From: Rhizopus sp. PT2906
Lineage: Eukaryota; Mucoromycota; Mucoromycetes; Mucorales; Rhizopodaceae
DNA: 38,510 bases
Direction of reading: 5' to 3'
NCBI GenBank assembly: GCA_025529335.1
Contig: JAMYHX010000417.1
Location: forward strand, 1 to 38,510
Shown: positions 1 through 8,845 of the stretch, one piece after another
How positions within the stretch are numbered: the stretch's first letter is position 1
Layout: the number at the start of each line of letters is the position of its first letter
The notes under the pieces: model-generated
Told to the model about the DNA's origin: nothing
Databases searched by the model: none
The model's input: only the letters and a program-made list of their open reading frames with translations
Program-made: the position numbers and the translations under genes

Positions 1-1
1 T

Positions 2-76
2 GCTTTGGTTGCTGGTGCTCAAGCTGGCATCTTTAGCCCTATGTACTTCTTTGTCGCCAAGAAGCCTCAAAACTAG
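2..76 (+). CDS. 3' end of an unidentified gene (partial)
   Basis: The window opens inside a reading frame of 24 codons that ends with TAG at 74-76. The visible tail is small and hydrophobic (an Ala/Gly-rich segment, then Phe-Ser-Pro-Met-Tyr-Phe-Phe) and finishes with two lysines before Pro-Gln-Asn. This could be the end of a membrane protein with a cytosolic dilysine-like tail, but the fragment is too short to name. G/C-ending codons such as GCC, ATC and AAG are used, as in other well-expressed genes of this window (acyl-CoA dehydrogenase, eEF2). A CT-rich tract and T-rich sequence follow, as expected for a 3' UTR. Confidence 0.6.
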   Translation, partial: ALVAGAQAGIFSPMYFFVAKKPQN

Positions 77-1015
77 ACTCTTTCTCACTCTCTCACTCTC
101 TTTCTCTCCTAATACCTCTTTCTCTTTTTATATAATTTATATTTAATTCAATGAAAAAAGTTGTTTTAATATTTTAGTCTGCACTAAAGTCAATAAATAA
201 AGAAGAATAGCAAAAATATAGTTTGTGCACAGATCCCGAGTTTTGTTGTCAATGAGTCAGACATCTCTATTAGAGAGCAATATTGAGATAACTTTACTAT
301 GGCTTTTTGCCCTTCCATAAAAAAAAACACACTTTTCTGGTCTTTGCATGTTACTACATCTTCTTCAGGTTCGATATTGGATAAAGTTTGTGTTGTGTAT
401 GTTTTCAATTCAGCATCAATAATGTTAATTAGGTCAAACAACTGAGTTTCAAAAATGTGTCCAGTTGATGGTGGGCGCACTGTACCAAATGTTTATGACG
501 TGAAGCACCATGTCTTATCTCAAATCTACTTTGGGGAAATACCACTGTAATGAGGTGATTGAAGATAGATTATCGAAAGATTATTAAAACGGTAATAAAG
601 CTTAAAAATCTATTACACAATCAAGATGATGACTCTAAATAAGCATATCATCACATTAAGCTTAATTCAAATATCCATCGTTTTTAAAGTGTATAAAACA
701 TCTGTAAATAATATTTATTCGCATATAATAATAGACATAATTCATACAATAAGTATAAAAGAAGGGGATTATGTATATATATATAGTATATATAAGATAA
801 GAGAAAGAAGAGGGGGGGATATATATAAGACAAGAGGGGGAGGGGAATATGTATGGGATATATGTATATATGTAAATATATGTAAAGAAAGTAAAGTTAT
901 ATACCTAATAATAATGTAAAGAAGCATAAAAACTACACACAAAATCATATACATACAAAAGTGTAGAGAGAGGGAAAAAGGAATGAGTCATATGTTGGGT
1001 AGTTTGTGGTATAGT
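77..1015. other. Intergenic region with a 96-codon open stretch and purine-rich low-complexity DNA
   Basis: No convincing gene. On the minus strand, 480 to 190 is open for 96 codons but has no ATG at its start: the first codon is GTG, preceded by an in-frame TAA at 493-495. A possible splice acceptor (GGTACAG) lies just upstream. The peptide is not low-complexity and could be a broken exon or an old mobile-element fragment; I do not recognise it. 765-905 is a purine-rich, TATA-repeat-rich tract with runs of G. The part next to 1016 should hold the 3' UTR and polyadenylation site of the STE12 gene. Confidence 0.5.
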
Positions 1016-3049
1016 TTAGGTTTGCCATGAATAGAGTTCTTGTTCATATATATAAGAAGGACATAAGGTAGGAGAAGAGGCTGCACTTGAATACCAGGAA
1101 AATCTCTGATGATCTTTATCACTATAATAAGGATCATCGCAAAATGAGTTGTAAGGAATGCTTTCGTTCAGGACCGAAGAGGAAGAAGAAGCAGTGAGTG
1201 GATAAGGACTGTCAAAACTACTTTCACTGCCATTTGGATTCCACATAAAGGAAGGAGATGGATAGTAACCAGAGGATAAGAGTAAGTCATCGGTACTTGT
1301 ATTGGTAGTAGAGGGCATATCAACAACGCCGAGTCCGGACATATCAAAGACAGAATCATCTGATGTAGGAGGCATCAAGACTTGAGGACTTATAGTAGGC
1401 GAGGTACAGGCACTATTGACGATAGCGTTGTAAAAATAAGTATCAATCTTGGAGCAAGATGAAGCATTTCGCTTGAGATGACTTCTTCTAAGACGAGTAT
1501 TGTTTTCACTACGAGGCTTTTCATCTGACGACGGTTTTTCTTTGGGTTCCTTTGTCCTAGAGGCAAGCGAAGAGGACCTTGAACGAGTATGGGTCTTTTT
1601 GTGTTGAGCCAAGTTATCCGTTCTTGAAAAGGATTTACCACACATGTTGCAGCTGTAGGGACGCTCCATCGTATGAGTTCTAAAGTGTCTCTTGAGGTGC
1701 TCCAATCGCTTGAATACTCTTCCACAGCGGGATAAAGGACAAATAAAAGTCCTTTCATGGTTACTATCATCACTAAACATATGAGGGTCTACGGCAAGAC
1801 CTGCGTTAATAGCGGCTAGCTCCAATTGATTATGGTGCTGATGTAAGGAAGATGTTCTCTTTCGTTGTCTTTGCTTATAGGTAGGAGATCCTTCAAAAAG
1901 AGAGAAAGCACCAAATATTCTTTGTCTTTGATCCTGATCAAACGAATCGAATGGAAAAGAGGCTAAGATAGGAGAGTGTGAACGACTAGGTGTCGGCGTT
2001 GTCACTTGATCGGTAGAGCTTTTTTCATTCCAGTTGTCAGGCCAGTCATTTTCAAAGTCATGTGATGAAGAAGTACAAGTCATGTCTAATGTGTCACATT
2101 GATAATTTTGAAAAGATGAAATAAAGCAGAAAAAAATAAACATAAAAAAGAAATTATTAAATGATTGTTCTACTAATTTATTTCCTAGCTTTTTTTTATT
2201 CTTGGGCGTAGACTTACCGATCTAATCGCCCTTTTGCCCCCCCCCCCTCCTCTCTCTGTTGCCCTCTCTCTTTTTTTTTTACGCTTGTTCCCCCCAAGAA
2301 TAAAATAATAAATTGAATTAATTACCTGCTGCATTTAATAAGCTACTATGGTGGAGCTGTGGTGAGGTATTGGCACTTGCAACGACAGATTCATCCAGAG
2401 CTTGAGCCGCTGCTACTGCAGATAATGACATTGATTTTCTTAATTGATCAAACATGTCTTGAGCAGAATCCAATGTTAAACTGAGAGCTGGCTCAGCAAT
2501 GGCTACACTTGTTGGTTCTAATCCGATCTTTTCCCGCTTCAAATCTCTTTCGAGTGCATCCAAAAAGAGTCGATCATGAGGCACTGAGAACCAGTAGAAT
2601 ACTTTTTGTTTCTTTTGTGTTCGAATACAGTTATTCTTGTAAAGCATTTCTAAAAACTCTGATTTTGGTTCTTCCAAGGAAGCATCCATACCAGGCTTCA
2701 GGTTGCGTAGATCAGAAAATATACCTTCTTCGAACTTCTTAAGGTTGGTGACAGGTCGGCCAAAGAGATGAAACCGGTAAAGAAGTGTCCTGACTATATC
2801 TGTGCCTGTAACATGAAAGAGATCGTTCCAAAAGACACAAGAGATACTTTCACCCGTAGGTAAAGGGAATGATCTTACTTTACATTGAGGTTCCCAATCA
2901 TTGGTTGCTGTGCCCAGGAAATATTTTAATTCATCGATTTGACCAAGTCTTTCTTCGGTATTTTCATTTGTTGGCGGCTGTAACCGATTAGCTGTTACCA
3001 AAGAGTGGTGTTGATCAAACGTAGTGTCTTCTTTGTAGTTGCTGGCCAT
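1016..3049 (-). CDS. STE12: Ste12-like transcription factor (homeodomain plus two C2H2 zinc fingers)
   Basis: Two exons, 3049-2326 and 2085-1016, joined by a 240-bp intron (donor GTAATT, acceptor ACATTAG), give 597 aa in frame. Residues about 30-150 are the Ste12 DNA-binding domain: RLGQIDELKYFLGTA, then CVFWNDLFHVTGTDIVR and KKQKVFYWFSVPHDRLFLDA. Residues about 355-407 are two C2H2 fingers (CPLSRC, HLKRHFRTH, CNMC, NLAQHKKTH), the arrangement of filamentous-fungal Ste12 and not of yeast Ste12. The fingers are followed by a basic, Ser-rich stretch, and Ser/Thr-Pro sites lie before them. In the family, Ste12 acts downstream of a MAP kinase in mating and invasive growth; that role here is inference. 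The intron is long for this window and holds a possible 38-nt cassette exon. The promoter carries a perfect CRE and a TGAAACA site (listed separately). Confidence 0.93.
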
Positions 3050-3832
3050 AGGATATAACTAGTATATGTGTTTGTATGTATATACGCGTTGGACGAAAAG
3101 TTTGGTGGTGGGAGAGGAAGAAGGGGCGAAAATAAGAGAAGTGGGTGATGTATTTATATTTTTTTAATGTATAAATTCAAATAAGGAAACCAAGGGGTGA
3201 GTATAGATTATAATGTACCAAAAAAGAAAAGGGGTGGGTCATCATATTTGGGCATTCAAGAAGTTGTCATTGAATGATGTTAAAGTGCATTCATCCTTCC
3301 TTTTTAAATCAAGGGTTCTAGACAGTATCCTTTTGAACAGTAGATCCTTCCTGGTTATTTTTGCCATATGTCTGTTTCCAAGTGACGTCAAGAAGTACCT
3401 TCCCTTTCTCTCTTTTTTCAAATGAGGACCCTTTTTTTATGCTCTCCCCTTCTCTTTCTTTTTGTTTGTACTTTCTTGGTTGCTATGAAACATATTTCTA
3501 TGGTAACCTAGATAGGGAGAACATGTTGTTTATTTTCTATACATTTTAAATCCAAATGCCCATCCCCCTCCTTATGCATAGCTATAATATGAATACGTCA
3601 TTGAAAAAATAGATTAAAATTTTCTATATGATACATGTATATGGATTACCATAAAAGTTAATTTCTTTGGTCTTGTGAATAGATACCTCCTTTAGAATAC
3701 GTGTAGGAGCTTGGAATTAAACAATAAGCACCAATCAAGACATGGTGAATGCCATGTGTTCTCTTTAAATGTAGAATTAACAGATGTTTAAATTCAATGT
3801 AATACAAAAGTCAAAAATAGACTGTCAATTGT
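3050..3832 (-). promoter_or_regulatory. Upstream region of STE12 with CRE palindrome and pheromone-response-like element
   Basis: No gene is supported in these 783 bp, which lie upstream of STE12 and downstream of the esterase stop. Short open frames on the plus strand (3213-3549) are T-rich and have no family resemblance. 3383-3390 is a perfect palindromic cAMP-response/ATF site, TGACGTCA, about 335 bp before the STE12 start codon. 3486-3492 is TGAAACA, the yeast Ste12 pheromone-response element, which could allow autoregulation. Both are single short matches in AT-rich DNA, so function is inference. Confidence 0.4.
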
Positions 3833-5207
3833 TTATTTTGAAAAGTTAATTCTTGTCCACTGTCCGATATTTTCAATAGCTTCTACAGATTTGGCAAAGG
3901 GAAAAGCTTGAAATACGTGCATCATATCCTAAATAGATTTAGAATAGAAAATATATATATACAAATGAACATACCTTGTAGACTTCGTGTCGTACTTTTG
4001 TAGTCTTTGACTTTGAAATTTTATTTTCCAGGGCGACAATTTCATCGCGTAAGGATTCACAACCTCCTGACTGGATAAGGATCGGTGGTAAATGATCAAA
4101 GTGGTCCGCATAGATCGGGGAAACATATGGGTGTGTTGCAAGATCAGGTGACTCCAGATAAAGTACTAGGGGATTTACTGTCATTTCATGGTTCGGCCTA
4201 GGTGCCAAATAATCATACATGACACAGTCATCCCAGCTGGAGTACGAATATGTCAGGTCAACAAATGGCTAATCATTAAATTAATTTCTTTTTTTTTTTT
4301 TCTTTTTTTGATTGTTAAAAATAAACTTCCGCTTACTGATAATAAAACGGCAGATTCTGGTAGGGGCAGCCCGTGATCTCGAAGGTAGAGCATAGATGAC
4401 AAACAAAGTCCTCCACCAGCAGAATCACCCATAATAGATATATTCTCAGCCTTGAACCCTCCTTCCTTGCTAATTAACCACAGGAACGTCTGAACTGCAT
4501 CATACAGTGCTCCTGGAAACTTGGTTTCTGGCGCCAGCCGATAATTGACAGCTAACGAGGAACAACAGTTAGTTATTTCATATATAATGTGCACGTGCGC
4601 ACATACCTAGAACGCGTCGACCTGCTGCCTGGCTGATCTTGGTTGTGAGCACTCTATGAGTTTGGGCGCTCATCATACAGTAGCCACCCCCGTGAAAATA
4701 GAGGACGATTTTTTCGTTCTCAGTTCCATAGTAATTTGATATATTAGGTAGAATGGCAGATACCCATTCAGCATAAAGAGTTCTATCGCCCTTCTCTTTT
4801 TCATCCATTTTCTTCAATATTCCACATAGTCCTCCTGGACGGATAGGTACCGAAATGGGCTCAATTGACGCGGTCTTGATCAAACCGAAAATCCTTGCTG
4901 AGTCAGTGCATAAACGCCAATATGCGATGCTGCACGACGCGCTGTTGCTTCTAAAGGCTTGCATGAAGCCGATTATGATCGTTGTCTGAATATCCCAAGT
5001 TGGAATTCGTGGCTTTGATTGTACATGAGACCAGATGTCGCTAGCGATTCGAACGAGGCTTCTGGGTAACCAATAGGCTGTTCTACATACTTCTTGCGCT
5101 ACAGTAATCAAAGGAAATGCGGTTGCTGCAGCAGCAGCAGATGTAGTTAACACAATTTCTTCTATGCAGCAGCCTTTGACAGTGCAAGCTTTAGTTAATG
5201 CGTTCAT
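3833..5207 (-). CDS. Alpha/beta-hydrolase, hormone-sensitive-lipase-like esterase
   Basis: Four exons: 5207-4607, 4551-4337, 4268-3975, 3928-3833 (introns 55, 68 and 46 bp), giving 401 aa. The fold is clear: oxyanion-hole HGGG at residues 172-175, the NYRLAPE strand at 203-209, the nucleophile elbow GDSAGG with Ser244, the LRDE segment with the likely catalytic Asp347, and the likely catalytic His374 in MHVF at the start of the last exon. Splicing restores the family pattern at every junction. The family hydrolyses short-chain esters or lipids; the substrate cannot be read. Residues 19-40 are Ala-rich and hydrophobic and may be a membrane anchor. An in-frame ATG at 5249 would add 14 very hydrophobic residues (Phe/Leu-rich), which could turn the N-terminus into a signal sequence; I chose the downstream ATG but the choice is open. 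The ankyrin gene ends 145 bp upstream on the same strand. Confidence 0.9.
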
Positions 5208-5352
5208 ATTTGATAAAAGAACAAAGAGAAAAAAGATGAAATGATACAAACAAACCTTTTATTGCTCTTATTCATCACTAAACAATCACATGCTTACCCC
5301 ACACAAGTAGCTTGCTACATCCTTATGGCCCCACAGTACAGCTTTTTTTTGT

Positions 5353-6468
5353 TTATGTTAGTACAAACGTACGACCTAATAAGTTCAATAAACGCTTACA
5401 AATCTCTTGTGCATCTCTTCCATGTTTATCCTTGTGATCTTTATCCACTCGGATAGTTTCTACCAGATAACAAATGATATCTAAATATCCCTGTCGTGCT
5501 GCATGCATCAAGGCTGTCCAAGAGTCCCAGCTGTCGGGGGCATCCCACTGTACGTTTGGGACAGATTCCAAAAGACGTAATACGTTCAAATGTCCTACCA
5601 TGGCTGCATGATGAATGATACTTCGTCCCAAAGCATCTCGATCATTAGGATCAGCACCTTGATCTAAAAGATATTTCAATATCTTCAAGTTTTGTGATAC
5701 AGCTGCATCCAACAACAGATTCCGGCCAGAGTGATCCCGATGCGTGAGAACGGAAGATGGGGCAAGTGAGAGTAAGTGACTTGTAATTTCATATGCTGCT
5801 GTTTCATGCATAAGAGATGCTGCTGCTTGAACAGGTAATCGACCAGATTTGGTAGGCTGGGCAATCGCTTCCGGATATATATCTGCTAGATACTTTGCCA
5901 TATCAATGTGACCTAAGATAAGCAGCAAAAACAACAAGAACAGTTTTGAGCTGTCTGTTTTTCTTTCTTTCTTTCTTTTTCTTACCTTCTTGAACAGCTA
6001 AATACAAAGCTGTCCTACCGTCTTTGGTCGTTCGATTTAATAATGCACCTGCTTTTACAAGCATCTCAACTACTTTGCGGTTTCCTTTTGAAGCTATATT
6101 TATATAAATGTATATAAACATCATAGAGTTTCCTTGATTTCTATTTTTGAAATACCTGCTATCATCAAGGGAGTCCAATCACCCCGCTTCATCGCATTAA
6201 CATCCACTTTATGATCTATAAAGTAAGCTATACAATCCTCTGAATCAATTGCTTCATGAATCGGTCGTCTTCCGTGTTCATTGACTGCCTCGATATCAGC
6301 TCCGTATTGAACCAAGAGGTCAATAACAGGCAGGTTATGCATTCTTGATGCATAATGAAGTATTGTATCCCCATGAGTATCTTTGGTGTTGATATCCAAG
6401 TCTGGTTGCTCTTTTAGAATTCGTTCGACATGATCTTTATTTTCCAATGACTTGATTAGACTTTGCAT
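5353..6468 (-). CDS. Ankyrin-repeat protein
   Basis: Three exons: 6468-6156, 6093-5986, 5912-5353 (introns 62 and 73 bp), giving 326 aa. The protein is almost entirely ankyrin repeats: DTHGDTILHYASRMHNLPVI, EHGRRPIHEAI, KRGDWTPLMIA, DGRTALYLAVQEGHIDMAKY, SGRLPVQAAA, HSGRNLLLDAA, ALGRSIIHHAAMVGHLNVL, SWTALMHAARQGYLDIICYL and KHGRDAQEICKR, about nine units. Two repeats are completed only after splicing (MIA-ASKGNRKVVEML and QEG-HIDMAKYL), which supports the intron calls. There is no other domain, signal peptide or membrane segment, so it is probably a cytosolic or nuclear interaction scaffold; the partner is unknown. Its start codon lies 52 bp from the start of the divergent RnpA-like gene. Confidence 0.9.
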
Positions 6469-6520
6469 AACTTGTATTTTTTTTTTTTCTTTTTTCTTTC
6501 AAAAGAAATAAAATAAAAAA
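6469..6520. promoter_or_regulatory. Very short bidirectional promoter
   Basis: Only 52 bp separate the start codons of the ankyrin gene (minus) and the RnpA-like gene (plus). The stretch is a T/C-rich tract followed by A-rich sequence when read on the plus strand, with no TATA box. Both core promoters, both 5' UTRs, or parts of them must overlap here or extend into the opposite coding region. Confidence 0.6.
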
Positions 6521-6928
6521 ATGAAAATACCTGGCATTCAATTAAACAGACTCATAGAAATATTTCGAATCAAGGGTGATGCCCATACAGTAACTCCACT
6601 ATTTGGAATTAAGGCAATCAAGAATGATTCTCAGTCATTAAGAGCAGCCGTAGTGACAGGCAAAAAGAATGTGAGTAAATTAGCTGTGGTGAGAGCAAGG
6701 ATCAGACGAAGGCTGACACATGCTTTGATGACTGTCTCTCCTCAATATCCAGAATTAAAAGGTTGAACAAAGACTAATTACAATAAACAAAGCTAACAGT
6801 TGTATGTAGGCTATGATCTTGTTATCTATAGTAAACTGCCAGTCTATAATGAACCTTGGCCAAATCTCATCAAGGAAGTCAACTTGTCATTGTCAAAAAT
6901 ACAAAGAAAAATCACTGTGAAAAAATAA
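6521..6928 (+). CDS. RnpA-like protein (bacterial RNase P protein component fold), probably mitochondrial
   Basis: Two exons, 6521-6761 and 6810-6928, around a 48-bp intron (donor GTTGAA, weak; acceptor ATGTAG) give 119 aa, the usual length of bacterial RnpA. The order of elements matches that family: a strand ending in VVTGKKNVSKLAVVRARIRR, which parallels the bacterial stretch leading into the RNR motif (KKxGxAVxRNxxKR), then RRRLTHAL, then after splicing GYDLVIYSKLPVYNEPW, which parallels the G-x-D-x-V-x-x-A-R-P segment, and a final helix NLIKEVNLSLSKI. The RNR asparagine is alanine here. The N-terminus (MKIPGIQLNRLIEIFRIKG) is basic and amphipathic, compatible with mitochondrial import. 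A role in mitochondrial tRNA 5' processing or as a mitoribosome-associated RNA-binding protein is inference. The identification is by eye from the motif. Confidence 0.72.
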
Positions 6929-7046
6929 TAATAAAATGTATCGAGTTCACAGATTTTCACATGTGCTTATTTATTTTTTTTTATTCTCATCGTTTTCTCA
7001 CTGTTCTCCCTTTCTTCCCTTGTTTTCTTTTTACTTACATTAAAAC

Positions 7047-8744
7047 ATGCCTGAACTGAAAACATTTACTAGAGCAGAAGTTGCCAAGCATAACACTGAA
7101 AATGATTGTTGGATTATCATTGACGGTGCTGTCTATAATGTCACTACTTTTGCTCAGTTGCATCCTGGTGGTGCTCAGATTTTGATTGATCTTGGTGGAA
7201 AGGATGTTACAGGTATGTTCTGTTTGTTTGGTATTTTCATTCATTCTAACCTTTCTTATAAAGATGACTTTTTTGGTCTTCACAGACTTGAAGTGTTGAC
7301 GAAATACGCTCCTCGTCTCAAGATCGGTCAGGTCGAAGGTGAAGTCTCTCAAGTCGCTCTTCAAGTCCCTGGTGACTTGTCTAAAATTCCTTACGGTGAA
7401 CCTAGCTTTTGGATGGGCTTCAAGAGCCCCTATTTTAAGTAAATTATTGTTAACATTCATGTAATTTATGCTTACTAACTGTCAATTCTCAGTGAGAGTC
7501 ACACAAGTTTCCGTAAGGCTCTCCGCGCCATTTATGACGAAATCCGTCCAGAGGCCATCCAGGCTGAAGAAATGGGCAAGTATCCTTCCAAGGAACTTTA
7601 CCAACGCTTGGGAGAGGAAGGTGTCTTGGCTTCCCAAATTGGCCCTGGTCCTTGGTTAAAGGGACTCAAGTTGCCTGCTGGCATTGAACCCGAAAAGTTT
7701 GATTACTTCCACGAACTCATTGCTCACCAAGAAACAGCGCGTTTGGGTACACCCAGTTTCTGTGATGGTATCTCTTCAGGCTTCAGTATCGGCCTTCCCC
7801 CCATCTTCAACTTTGGTAGCCCCGAGCTCAAGGCACGCGTTGTCCCTGAAGTCCTCTTGGGAAAGAAGCGTATTTGTTTGGCTATTACCGAACCCTACGC
7901 TGGTTCTGATGTCGCTCGTATTCGTACCACAGCCAAGCGAACTCCCGATGGCAAACACTTTATTATCAATGGTGTCAAGAAGTGGATCACAAACGGTTGC
8001 TTCTCAGACTACTTTACTGTAGCTGCTGTCACCGAAAAAGGTATCACCATGTTCTTTGTTGAACGTGATGATAATATCGAAACCAAGCAGATCAAGACCT
8101 CTTATGGTGCCTCTGCTGGTACCTCTTATATCACTTTTGAAAACGTCAAGGTCCCTGCTGAGAATATCCTTGGTACAGAAGGCAAGGGTTTCCAAGTTAT
8201 CATGTATAACTTTAACCACGAACGTTGGTATATCTGTGGTGCTGTCACCGGTAGCACTCGTATGGTCATCGAGGACTGCTTCAAGTGGGCTGTTCAACGT
8301 AAGGTCTTTGGAAAGAGACTGATTGATCAACCTGTCATTCGTAATAAGCTTGCTTCCATGGTTTCTCAACTTGAAGCTGTCGAAAACTGGCTCGAAAATA
8401 TCACTTTCCAAATGTGCAACATGTCTTATGCTGAACAATCTATCAAGCTGGCTGGTCCTATTGCTCTCTTGAAGTATCAATGTACTCGTGTTGCTCATAA
8501 TGTTGCCGATGATGCTTGTCAAATCTTTGGTGGTCGTGGTATCACCAAAACTGGTATGGGTCGTAATATTGAAGCATTCCAAAGAACTTATAAGGTAATA
8601 ATAATAATATAAGCTGTTTGTATACATATTTATCCACTCTTTTCTATATAGTATGGTGCTATCTTAGGTGGTAGTGAAGAAATCATGGCTGATCTTGGTA
8701 TTCGTCAAGCTATGAAGTTCTATCCTGAAAATGCCAAGCTTTAA
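7047..8744 (+). CDS. Cytochrome b5 / acyl-CoA dehydrogenase fusion protein
   Basis: Four exons: 7047-7212, 7264-7438, 7493-8594, 8652-8744 (introns 51, 54 and 57 bp), giving 511 aa. Residues 1-75 are a cytochrome b5 domain with heme ligands His39 (HPGG) and His62 (FFGLHR); the second ligand comes from exon 2, which confirms the first splice. From about residue 115 to the end is an FAD acyl-CoA dehydrogenase: ITEPYAGSDVA, WITNGCFSDYFTVAA, and CQIFGGRGITKTG. At the C-terminal site where medium-chain enzymes carry the catalytic Glu there is Gly (LGGSEEIM), but Glu357 in NHERW fits the helix-G catalytic Glu of the long-chain/isovaleryl type. It should oxidise an acyl-CoA, with the b5 domain passing or accepting electrons; the acyl chain is unknown. 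No obvious targeting peptide. G/C-ending codons suggest good expression. The gene converges on EMC1. Confidence 0.95.
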
Positions 8745-8845
8745 ATCCCCCTCTTTTTCATTCCCTGTTCTGATAAAAACCCACAGCTGTTTTGTTTTTA
8801 ACTCTTTCTTTTATAAAAGATATTTTTTTATTATTTTTATTATTG

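Noticed and set aside
780..920. Purine-rich GGGGG/ATATATA tract with open frames on both strands.
   Set aside because: Low-complexity DNA; the frames are made only of repeats and have no protein-like composition.
1016..2143. Reading the zinc-finger frame as a separate C2H2 gene starting at the ATG at 2143.
   Set aside because: The first residues from that ATG are intronic; splicing 2326 to 2085 joins the Ste12 homeodomain and fingers in frame, the usual filamentous-fungal Ste12 layout.
8004..8627. A 207-codon minus-strand frame antisense to the acyl-CoA dehydrogenase.
   Set aside because: It mirrors the third-codon-position bias of the plus-strand gene, which has clear family motifs; the antisense peptide has none.
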